Shown here in pieces: positions 7,141-12,266 of a stretch of 12,266 bases of DNA (positions are counted from its first letter, which is position 1; each line of letters begins with the position of its first letter). Source of the DNA: MTP4 sp9310u (GTDB taxonomy: Archaea; Halobacteriota; Methanosarcinia; Methanosarcinales; Methanosarcinaceae); NCBI GenBank assembly GCA_030627005.1, contig DAOUSW010000106.1:1-12266 (forward strand), in the 5' to 3' direction. The notes under the pieces were generated by a model that saw only the letters and a list, made by a program, of their open reading frames with translations, had not been told where the DNA came from and made no database searches. Position numbers and translations under genes: made by a program.

Positions 7141-7168
7141 TCCTCCAAATTGGAGGAAAATTTATATA
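7141..7168 (+). promoter_or_regulatory. Operator plus TATA box of the ESCRT-like operon
   Basis: A perfect palindrome TCCTCC-AAATT-GGAGGA (7141-7157) is followed by TTTATATA (7161-7168). GGAG to TATA distance is five bases, exactly as in the divergent promoter at 7060-7085. Transcription should begin near 7190, giving a leader of about 185 bases before the ATG at 7378. Between the two promoters AGGAAATTTAT occurs twice (7099-7109 and 7125-7135, 26 bases apart) and may be further sites or weak TATA-like elements. Confidence 0.75.
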
Positions 7169-7205
7169 GCACGCACTCACTAATAATCTATCAGGACTTA
7201 AAGTC

Positions 7206-7262
7206 ATGAAAAATAAACATCTGAACTCAGCAAGAGAGCAAAATATGCCAAAAACAACTTGA
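7206..7262 (+). CDS. Possible 18-residue leader ORF
   Basis: ATG at 7206 opens an 18-codon frame (MKNKHLNSAREQNMPKTT) ending TGA at 7260-7262, within the predicted leader of the ESCRT-like operon. It starts only about 15 bases after the predicted transcript start; AGGA at 7193-7196 is a weak ribosome-binding site. It may be a chance frame or an upstream ORF that tunes translation. No homology can be judged at this length. Confidence 0.2.
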   Translation: MKNKHLNSAREQNMPKTT

Positions 7263-7299
7263 AAAAAATAAAATATAACAACTAAAACGATCAAATAGA

Positions 7300-7345
7300 C
7301 ATTAGAAATTAAACTTGAAAATAACATTAAAAATTAAACTTGAAA
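7300..7345 (+). repeat. 25-bp direct repeat in operon leader
   Basis: CATTAGAAATTAAACTTGAAA (split across 7300-7320) and a second copy at 7325-7345 differ at one of 21 positions, with a period of 25. The repeat is AT-rich and lies just upstream of the ribosome-binding site of the first ESCRT-III-like gene. It also creates an apparent in-frame 21-codon extension of that gene from 7315, which I consider non-coding. Confidence 0.7.
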
Positions 7346-7377
7346 TCAGGCCAGAAATAACTCCGCAGGTGATGAGC

Positions 7378-7989
7378 ATGGGAATCAAGGACATAATGGA
7401 CTCGTTTAAGAAAAACCCGGTTGACAAACTGAATACTAGAGACCTCCAGGAAGAGGAGATCCGCCTGAAGAACCGTATGGAAAGGATCAGGAAAGACATC
7501 AACAAGATCGAGAAGGACAAGAAGCAGAAGTTCCAGGAAGGGGTCGGGGCAGACATGATGAAAAAGAAGATGCTTGCCCAGGAAATCAAGCAGCTCGACA
7601 CCGAAGCCCGGCTTAAGCTCAAGAACTTCACGACCATCAACAAGCAGTACATGTTCATCTCAAACCTGACCGTGGTCAAGAAGTACGAACAGGACCTCAA
7701 GAAAAACAAGATCTGGGACAAGATAGGGGAAATCGGCTCCGAGAACTTTGAAAGTGCCCTCATCAACACCAGCCTTGTCGGAAAAGACTTCGATGAAGTC
7801 CTGAATGACCTGAACAGGGTCTTTGAGATGGACATCACGGACTTTGAAGCCGGGGAAGACGAAGCCGAGTCCCAGCTCCTGGATGCCTGGAGCAGCGTGG
7901 AATCCGGGGCAATGGACGTGGAAGAGGTCGAGCAGACCATCTCCCTTGAAAAGAGCCTTGAAAAGGAAAGGGAAGAAACCGAGTTTTGA
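7378..7989 (+). CDS. ESCRT-III-like charged helical protein, paralogue 1
   Basis: 203 residues from ATG 7378, chosen because AGGTGAT (7367-7373) lies five bases upstream of it and because the product then begins MGIKDIMDSF, matching the paralogue's MGIFSKLFGS. An in-frame ATG at 7315 exists but reads through repeat DNA. Residues 1-12 form a short amphipathic helix; 17-110 are long, strongly basic helices (hairpin-like, predicted coiled coil); after a KIWDKIGEI hinge (about 111-119) the chain becomes acidic (E/D-rich, 150-203), with the motif SQLLDAWSSVESG near 165-177. This basic core plus acidic tail of about 200 residues is the ESCRT-III (Snf7/CHMP/CdvB) plan. No winged-helix tail is seen. 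It leads an operon with its paralogue, a TPR protein and a Vps4-like ATPase. Family assignment is inferred from layout and context; PspA-like or unrelated coiled-coil origin remains possible. Confidence 0.85.
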   Translation: MGIKDIMDSFKKNPVDKLNTRDLQEEEIRLKNRMERIRKDINKIEKDKKQKFQEGVGADMMKKKMLAQEIKQLDTEARLKLKNFTTINKQYMFISNLTVVKKYEQDLKKNKIWDKIGEIGSENFESALINTSLVGKDFDEVLNDLNRVFEMDITDFEAGEDEAESQLLDAWSSVESGAMDVEEVEQTISLEKSLEKEREETEF

Positions 7990-8097
7990 AAAGCCTGACG
8001 CCTGCAAGATAAGAAGCAGAAAAACAAAGAAAAGTAAAAAAAAATAAAGAAAAGAAAAGCAAGAACAGGAGCCTAAAAAACCAGAGGGAGGGAAAGG

Positions 8098-8697
8098 ATG
8101 GGCATCTTTTCAAAACTGTTCGGAAGCAAGGACCCGATTGACTCCATGAAGACCGAAGACCTCCGGGTCATGGAAATCAAACTGAACCGCAAGATCGAAG
8201 AACTCCAGGCTGAAGTCAGGGCAACGGAAAGTGAGGTAGCTAAACTTTTCGAAAAAGCAAAAGCCGCCAAATCAAAAAGCGAAGAACTCACCCTGGCCCG
8301 CAGGATCAAGACCGTTTCCCAGAGAAAGGAGATGAAAATCGCCGCCCAGGCGAAACTTGACAAGGAACTCCGGGCCGTCTCCAACATGCTGATCCTCAAG
8401 GAGCACCAGGCTGATCTCCAGGCAACAGGGGTCTGGGACAAGGTCAAGAAACTCGAGCCCGAAAAGCTCGAAAACTGGCTTGTCAACCAGAACCTGGAAG
8501 CTCAGGACCGGGACGAGATTGTCTCTTCCATAATTGACATGACCTCCACGGCCATGCTGACAGGAGTCGAGCAGGAAGAGGACCTGGACGACATCCTGAG
8601 TGCGATCCGCGCCGTAAAAGACGGAGACCTCGACCCTGAAGAGGCAGAAGAAGTCGTGAATGAGAATAAGGAGTACAGGCCAAAAGACCTGGAGTAA
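8098..8697 (+). CDS. ESCRT-III-like charged helical protein, paralogue 2
   Basis: 199 residues; ATG preceded by GGGAGGG (8086-8092) with five bases of spacing, after a very A-rich 108-base gap from the previous gene. Clearly related to the upstream gene along its length: MGI start, DL..(M/E)EI(K/R)LN/K at 21-30, LARRIK against LAQEIK, VWDKV against IWDKI, and LLDAW.SV.SG..D.EEVE against ILSAIRAVKDGDLDPEEAE. Residues 1-10 (MGIFSKLFGS) resemble the membrane-inserting N-terminus of Snf7-type proteins. Residues 17-107 are basic amphipathic helices and 115-199 are acidic. The stretch EKLENWLVNQNLEAQDRDEI (122-141), then EEDLDDILSAIRAVK (160-174), parallels the CHMP pattern DKVDELM...EEI...DEDELMAEL. 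Likely forms polymers with paralogue 1 and is remodelled by the downstream ATPase. Confidence in the gene is high, in the ESCRT-III label moderate. Confidence 0.87.
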   Translation: MGIFSKLFGSKDPIDSMKTEDLRVMEIKLNRKIEELQAEVRATESEVAKLFEKAKAAKSKSEELTLARRIKTVSQRKEMKIAAQAKLDKELRAVSNMLILKEHQADLQATGVWDKVKKLEPEKLENWLVNQNLEAQDRDEIVSSIIDMTSTAMLTGVEQEEDLDDILSAIRAVKDGDLDPEEAEEVVNENKEYRPKDLE

Positions 8698-8752
8698 ATC
8701 CGGCATACAAATCCATGTAAACCCCGCATAAAAAATTCCGGGAGGCAGAGCT

Positions 8753-9082
8753 TTGGGACTGAAAGGATTCTTGGAACAAATATTTACGAAAAAAATCGAC
8801 GGAAAAACTTCCCAGGACTGGTTCGAGCAGGGCGCAAAGGAAAAAGACCCTGCAAAAAAGGTTGAATGCTTCGGCAATGTGGTAAAGCTGAAGCCGAATT
8901 TTGCAGGCGCCTTGAACCTTCTGGGAAATGCCCATGCCGAACTGGGAGAGTATAAAAAAGCCATGAAATGCTATGAAGAAGCCCTTTCAATCCGGCCCTC
9001 GTACAGGGAAGCCCTGTACAATAAAGAAAACCTTGAGAAAAAGATGAAAGAGGCCGGGGTAGAAGCCGGGAAAGGAGAATGA
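8753..9082 (+). CDS. Small TPR protein with MG(I/L) amphipathic N-terminus
   Basis: 109 residues from a TTG start (8753), supported by GGGAGG at 8740-8745 with seven bases of spacing; the gap from the previous stop is only 55 bases. The N-terminus MGLKGFLEQIF is amphipathic and resembles the starts of the two preceding proteins. Residues about 19-96 hold two full TPR-type helical pairs plus an initial helix: TSQDWFEQGAKEKDPAKK opens, then ALNLLGNAHAELGEYKKAMK and CYEEALSIRPSYREALY show the canonical W/L-G-Y-A-P pattern. A lysine/glutamate-rich tail follows. TPRs bind peptide segments, so an adaptor role within the ESCRT-like complex is likely but unproven. Its first 50 residues resemble the beginning of the larger TPR protein at 10755. 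Confidence 0.85.
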   Translation: MGLKGFLEQIFTKKIDGKTSQDWFEQGAKEKDPAKKVECFGNVVKLKPNFAGALNLLGNAHAELGEYKKAMKCYEEALSIRPSYREALYNKENLEKKMKEAGVEAGKGE

Positions 9083-9092
9083 AAGACCGGGG

Positions 9093-9136
9093 AATACGTT
9101 CCGGAATATTGTAGTCAGGAAATACGTTCCGGAATA
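9093..9136 (+). repeat. 28-bp direct repeat between TPR and ATPase genes
   Basis: AATACGTTCCGGAATA occurs at 9093-9108 and again at 9121-9136, 28 bases apart, each copy containing the palindrome TTCCGGAA. It lies in the 133-base gap upstream of the ATPase gene, and could be an internal regulatory site, an RNA structure or a plain duplication. Confidence 0.75.
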
Positions 9137-9215
9137 CGGTAGCCGGAAAAATAGAAATTGGAAAAAAGCCGGAAAAAGCTTCAAATAACTAATTCAGCTG
9201 CCATGAGGTGCATAA

Positions 9216-10475
9216 ATGAAAGTTGATCTGACAGGCCCCCTTTTCTCCTCCCGGGAAACCGCCACAAAAGAGTACAGGCAGGCAAAAGCCGAAGGAAACG
9301 CAGAGAAGGCAAAGAAAAAAGCCCTGGAATGCGCTAAAATAACTAAAGTCCTGGCCGAAAAAGTCCCGTCCCAGAAAAACGCCTACCTTGAAAAGGCCGA
9401 AAAATGGGAAAGGATGGCTGGTAATGTGGAAAATTCCATCCGGGCACAGAGGGAAGGGAACCCACGTTCCGGAAAAACCGGAGGAAGAGCCGGAAGCAGC
9501 CCGGGGAACAGGACCGGAGGGGGGAGAGGAGGAAGCGGGAGCGGAAATGGGAACTCCGGAGGAGCAGAAGTCGAAGGTGAAGACGAACTGCTCGCTCAAG
9601 CCGAAGCTCTTATTGAGAAATCTTCTGTCCGCTGGGACGACATCGGCGGCCTTGAGGAAGTCAAGCGCCTCATGAAAGAGACCATAGCTATTGCCGGCCT
9701 CCGGAAACCAAGCTCGATCAAACCCTGGAAGGGGATCATGCTCTTCGGGCCCCCGGGGACCGGAAAGACCCTCCTTGCCGCCGCTGCCGCCGGCAGTCTT
9801 GACGCCGATTTTTTCAATGTAAAAGCTGACAATGTGCTCTCCAAGTATTTCGGGGAATCCTCGAAGCTGGTTTCCGCCCTCTATAAAGCCGCCCGGAACC
9901 ATGCTCCTTCGATTGTTTTCATTGACGAGTTTGATTCCATCAGCCTCTCCAGGGAAGGCGACACAAGCGAGTCCTCCCGCCGCCTGCTCTCAACCCTCCT
10001 TGCGGAACTTGACGGCCTGCAGGACAAAAAAAGCAACAGGCTGATGCTCACCCTGGCAGCCACCAACACCCCCTGGGACCTGGACGCAGCCGTCCTCTCA
10101 AGGTTCCCGCGCCGCATCATGGTGCCCCTCCCGGACAAAAGCGCCTGCAAGGAAATTATCAAGATCCACATAAAGGACCTTGACGCCTCAAAGCTCGACC
10201 TGGACAAGCTCGCTTCCACCTGCGTTGAAAAGTTCTACGCCGGCCGAGACCTCCAGAACCTCTGCCAGCAGGCTATGTGGAACATGATCAGGGAAGAGAA
10301 TAAAGACCTGGATAAGCTTGCGGAACTGCCCTACAAGGAGCTGGAGAAACGGAAGCTGAACATAACTTCCCTTAAGTTCGATTATTTTGAAACGGCGTTC
10401 GAGAAGATCAGGTCGCCCCTGACAAAAGCGCAGCTTGCAAAGTATGAGAAATGGAATGAGGAATTCGGAGGGTGA
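9216..10475 (+). CDS. Vps4/katanin-type AAA ATPase with N-terminal MIT-like segment
   Basis: 419 residues; GAGGTG (9205-9210) lies five bases before the ATG. Residues 11-77 form three short helices; the third (NAYLEKAEKWERMAGN) closely resembles helix 3 of MIT domains (YLDRAEKLK in Vps4). A Gly/Ser/Arg-rich flexible linker (80-120) follows. The AAA module begins at VRWDDIGGLEEVK (138-150): Walker A GPPGTGKT (178-185), pore loop KYFGES (210-215), Walker B IVFIDEFD (233-240), pore loop 2 ending SESSRR (251-256), sensor 1 ATN (282-284), arginine fingers in SRFPRR (295-300). The C-terminus (LTKAQLAKYEKWNEEFG, about 402-418) is the C-terminal helix typical of Vps4, spastin and katanin. All catalytic residues are present. 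It should form hexamers that pull on polymerised substrates by threading. Last gene of the ESCRT-like run; the small-domain insertion is short, as in katanin. Confidence 0.93.
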   Translation: MKVDLTGPLFSSRETATKEYRQAKAEGNAEKAKKKALECAKITKVLAEKVPSQKNAYLEKAEKWERMAGNVENSIRAQREGNPRSGKTGGRAGSSPGNRTGGGRGGSGSGNGNSGGAEVEGEDELLAQAEALIEKSSVRWDDIGGLEEVKRLMKETIAIAGLRKPSSIKPWKGIMLFGPPGTGKTLLAAAAAGSLDADFFNVKADNVLSKYFGESSKLVSALYKAARNHAPSIVFIDEFDSISLSREGDTSESSRRLLSTLLAELDGLQDKKSNRLMLTLAATNTPWDLDAAVLSRFPRRIMVPLPDKSACKEIIKIHIKDLDASKLDLDKLASTCVEKFYAGRDLQNLCQQAMWNMIREENKDLDKLAELPYKELEKRKLNITSLKFDYFETAFEKIRSPLTKAQLAKYEKWNEEFGG

Positions 10476-10754
10476 GCGTTCTACCTTCATCTGTCCCTTT
10501 CCTTAAACCTCACTTATCAGTATCCATCTCTTTTTCCTTTCCAGCCTCTGAAAGAGTCCTGGTTTCCCGGAGTTTCCCGGGGAAAAATTTGTGATTAAAT
10601 AGTCATATTTAATAATTATTTGGACAGTTTACTCAGAAATAAGCCGTTTGACTGCAAGTCAATATAAAATTTTAAAAAAGTACGGAATGAAATAAAAAGT
10701 TTTAAAAGGTTGAACTTCGTAGAGGGTAAGTATTAAGAAAGCCAGACCTGGCTT
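10476..10754. other. Intergenic region: T-rich terminator area and AT-rich promoter area
   Basis: The first part is pyrimidine-rich with a CTCTTTTTCCTTT tract (about 10528-10540) suitable for archaeal termination after the ATPase gene. From 10590 it is very AT-rich; AATATAAAAT (10661-10670) is a candidate TATA box for the larger TPR gene, and TTTTAAAAGG near 10700 is another. A perfect 8-bp inverted repeat AAAGCCAG/CTGGCTTT (10738-10755) with a 2-base centre touches the TTG start; it could be an operator or hairpin. The CTCC-N5-GGAG operator is absent here. Confidence 0.45.
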
Positions 10755-11822
10755 TTGGGGACATGTATCTACGGGGTGATACAATTAGTCGAAGGAAAAA
10801 AAAATGGGGAAACGGGAAATAACGCTATTAACCGTAAAAGAGCTAAAGAATGGTTTGAAAAGGGCCTGGACACGTCAGACCCGGAAGAAAAATTGGTGTA
10901 TTACGCCAGGGCCTTAAAAAGCAATCCTGAGTATGTTGAAGCCTGGATTGAGAAAGGAAATACTTTGCTGGGACTCGGGGTTGCAGAAAGTGCGAGCAAA
11001 TGTTATGACAGGGCTCTTGAAATCGGGCCGGACTCCCTGAAAACACTGATATATAAAGGGAATGCCCTTTTCGCTGCAGCCAGGTACGGAGAAGCCGTTG
11101 AATGTTACGAAAGGATCCTTTCCCGGGAACCTGAGACTGCCGAGACCTGGCTCAATGAAGGAATTGCTTATGCCCGAATTGGAAACGCACAAAAAGCCCT
11201 TGACTGTTTTGACAGAGCCATTTCCATTGAGCCTGAATTTGCAAACGTCTGGCTTTGTATGGGAGATACCCTGGAAATTATCGGGAAGTATGAGGAAGCA
11301 CTTGAGGCTTATGATAAGGGACTTTCAATAGGCCCTGAAGATGCTTCTTCCTGGACCAGTAAGGGAAAAGTACTCCGCAAACTTAAAAAGCATGAGGAAG
11401 CCCTCGAAGCCCTCAAAAAAGCCCTCGAGCTGAACCCGGAATCTTTCAGGGCATGGGGAAGTATGGCAGCTTCATTCTACGTGCTTGAGAGGTACGAGGA
11501 AGCCCTTGAAGCCTGTGACAGAGCCATTGAACTTGAACCGGAGTTTGCAGGCCCATGGAATGACAGGGGCATTGTTTTAGTTAAGTTAGGAAAACTCGAA
11601 GAGGCCCTTGAAGCATATGAAAAAGCGCTGGAACTAAGGATGGACAATGCGAATACCTGGTTCAACATGTGCGACGTCCTGGCCTCCCTCGGCAGATACG
11701 AAGATGCCCTGGGATGTTATAATAAAGCCCTCAAGCTCGATCCCCGGTCAACTTCTGCCTGGAATGAAAAAGGAAATTTTCTGCAAAAACTCGGAAGGCC
11801 GGAAGAAGCCCTCAAAGCTTGA
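10755..11822 (+). CDS. TPR-repeat protein, possibly frameshifted at the 3' end
   Basis: 355 residues if translation begins at TTG 10755. Nine full 34-residue TPRs run from about residue 29 to 333 (for example EAWIEKGNTLLGLG, EETWLNEGIAYARIGN-like, TWFNMCDVLASLGRYEDALG), and a tenth stops in mid helix B at EEALKA. The start is uncertain: no ribosome-binding site precedes 10755; GTG 10776 is an alternative in the same frame; the ATG at 10804 is in another frame. TTG GGG would give an MG start, and GVIQLVEGKKNGET then parallels GFLEQIFTKKIDGKT of the small TPR protein, so upstream starts are favoured. Nothing else in the protein suggests catalysis; it should be a peptide-binding scaffold. The region 11823-11859 would continue the last TPR in the +1 frame. 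Confidence 0.85.
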   Translation: MGTCIYGVIQLVEGKKNGETGNNAINRKRAKEWFEKGLDTSDPEEKLVYYARALKSNPEYVEAWIEKGNTLLGLGVAESASKCYDRALEIGPDSLKTLIYKGNALFAAARYGEAVECYERILSREPETAETWLNEGIAYARIGNAQKALDCFDRAISIEPEFANVWLCMGDTLEIIGKYEEALEAYDKGLSIGPEDASSWTSKGKVLRKLKKHEEALEALKKALELNPESFRAWGSMAASFYVLERYEEALEACDRAIELEPEFAGPWNDRGIVLVKLGKLEEALEAYEKALELRMDNANTWFNMCDVLASLGRYEDALGCYNKALKLDPRSTSAWNEKGNFLQKLGRPEEALKA

Positions 11823-11870
11823 AAAAGCCTTGAGGGTCTGGAAAGCTCTGAAAACTTGAAAAAGCCTTGA
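11818..11870 (+). repeat. 16-bp direct repeat across the TPR gene stop
   Basis: CTTGAAAAAGCCTTGA occurs at 11818-11833 and exactly again at 11855-11870, 37 bases apart. The first copy contains the TGA stop of the TPR gene. The words resemble TPR-coding DNA (CTTGAA...GCC) and may be remnants of a longer, decayed 3' end. Confidence 0.75.
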
Positions 11871-12140
11871 AAAAACCTTGAACCTGGCAAGAACAAACAG
11901 AAACCGGGATTCAATAAACATACATAAGATAGCGTCAGCCTCCAAAAAAGGAATTGAAAGCCTTCAAGGCCGGCACTACCTTATTTTTACCACTACCTAT
12001 TTCTGTCACCACATATTTTTGTCACAATCTATTTTTGTCACAATCTATTTTTGTCACTACCTATTTCTGCCTGTAGAGCCTTGTTTATAGTGAATCCAGG
12101 AATTAATGACACTTTTCAAGACCAATTTATAGTTAATTAC
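11860..12140. other. Gene-less AT-rich tail region
   Basis: Beyond the possible end of the TPR gene I see no credible open reading frame up to the end of the window. Its contents are the 16-bp tandem repeat at 11980-12075 and AT-rich DNA leading into the palindromic element at 12141. No tRNA or terminator hairpin is evident; several TTTTT tracts inside the tandem array could serve as a terminator for the TPR gene. Confidence 0.5.
11980..12075. repeat. 16-bp tandem repeat, six units
   Basis: Six consecutive 16-bp units start at 11980, 11996, 12012, 12028, 12044 and 12060, with consensus TCTATTTTTGTCACAA. Units 4 and 5 differ only at the end; the outer units are more diverged (TTCTGTCACCA, TTCTGCCTGTA). 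There are no spacers, so it is not a CRISPR array. The T5 tract in most units and GTCAC core give a regular pattern, possibly a protein-binding array or a slippage-born minisatellite. Confidence 0.85.
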
Positions 12141-12266
12141 CCAAATTCCTTTCGCAATCTCAAGTGAAGGTTTAACCACAGAAAGCACGGAAAACACGGA
12201 ATAAAGGAAATAGGGGCACAATCCTTCCGTGCTTTCTGTGTCTTCCGTGGTTATATGTAAGTGTAA
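12141..12266. repeat. 126-bp dispersed palindromic element, copy B
   Basis: Same orientation as copy A at 1431-1556 and aligned to it without gaps at a constant offset of 10710; 11 differences in 126 positions by hand count. It keeps the AACCACAGAAAGCACGG / CCGTGTCTTCCGTGGTT stem. It reaches the window edge, so it may continue. Together the two copies bracket the kinase-to-TPR gene block. Confidence 0.85.

Noticed and set aside
7315..7377. 21-residue N-terminal extension of the first ESCRT-III-like protein
   Set aside because: It is encoded by the AT-rich duplicated leader; the ribosome-binding site and the paralogue's MGI start both point to 7378.
7302..8027. 241-codon antisense ORF opposite the first ESCRT-III-like gene
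   Set aside because: It is a serine/phenylalanine/leucine-rich shadow of a lysine/glutamate-rich gene; the sense gene has a ribosome-binding site, a promoter and a paralogue.
8272..8964. Antisense ORF of 230 codons across the second ESCRT-III-like and TPR genes
   Set aside because: It spans two well-supported sense genes and the gap between them, with low-complexity composition and no start signals.
9189..9902. 237-codon antisense ORF opposite the AAA gene
   Set aside because: It overlaps the MIT-like and Walker A coding region; its Gly/Pro/Phe-rich composition is that of a complement-strand artefact.
10804..10920. ATG at 10804 as start of the larger TPR protein
   Set aside because: It has a weak AGGA upstream, but it is in another frame and stops after about 37 codons; the in-frame upstream sequence resembles the small TPR protein instead.
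11980..12075. CRISPR array near the right edge
   Set aside because: The 16-bp units are contiguous without spacers, and no cas gene is present.

Overview
The window looks like a piece of an archaeal chromosome, most probably a Methanosarcina species or close relative. Evidence: fairly GC-rich genes separated by very AT-rich, repeat-filled intergenic DNA; TTTATATA-type TATA boxes; GGTGA/GGAGG ribosome-binding sites, some feeding TTG starts; and dispersed palindromic elements of the AACCAC...GTGGTT kind that I associate with Methanosarcina. This assignment is inference. No rRNA, tRNA, transposase or CRISPR array is visible.

Layout. Positions 1-437 hold a 13-bp tandem repeat and one palindromic element. 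At 438-1349 (+) is a membrane-anchored surface protein of unknown function ending in a clear hairpin/T-run terminator. A 126-bp palindromic element (1431-1556) follows. Three genes then lie on the minus strand: a transmembrane Ser/Thr protein kinase with an aromatic-repeat ectodomain (1602-4253, whose real start probably lies at 4306 behind a one-base frameshift that hides a signal peptide), a 606-residue coiled-coil protein (4501-6321, TTG start), and a 180-residue unknown protein (6493-7035). A divergent promoter region at 7060-7168 separates these from a plus-strand operon-like run.

The plus-strand run is the most interesting part: two paralogous, highly charged proteins of about 200 residues with ESCRT-III-like layout (7378-7989, 8098-8697), a small TPR protein (8753-9082), and a meiotic-clade AAA ATPase that resembles Vps4/katanin/spastin with an N-terminal MIT-like three-helix segment (9216-10475). 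A larger TPR protein (10755-11822) follows after its own AT-rich intergenic region; its beginning resembles the small TPR protein. The window closes with a 16-bp tandem repeat and a second, 91% identical copy of the 126-bp element.

How the genes may work together (inference): the two ESCRT-III-like proteins would form a membrane-associated polymer, the Vps4-like ATPase would remodel it through MIT-like/MIM-like contacts, and the TPR proteins would act as adaptors. Three consecutive proteins share an amphipathic MG(I/L) N-terminus suited to membrane contact. The 180-residue gene carries the same operator-plus-TATA module at identical spacing in divergent orientation, so it is probably co-regulated with the operon. 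The kinase and coiled-coil protein may belong to the same surface or envelope response, but only proximity supports that.
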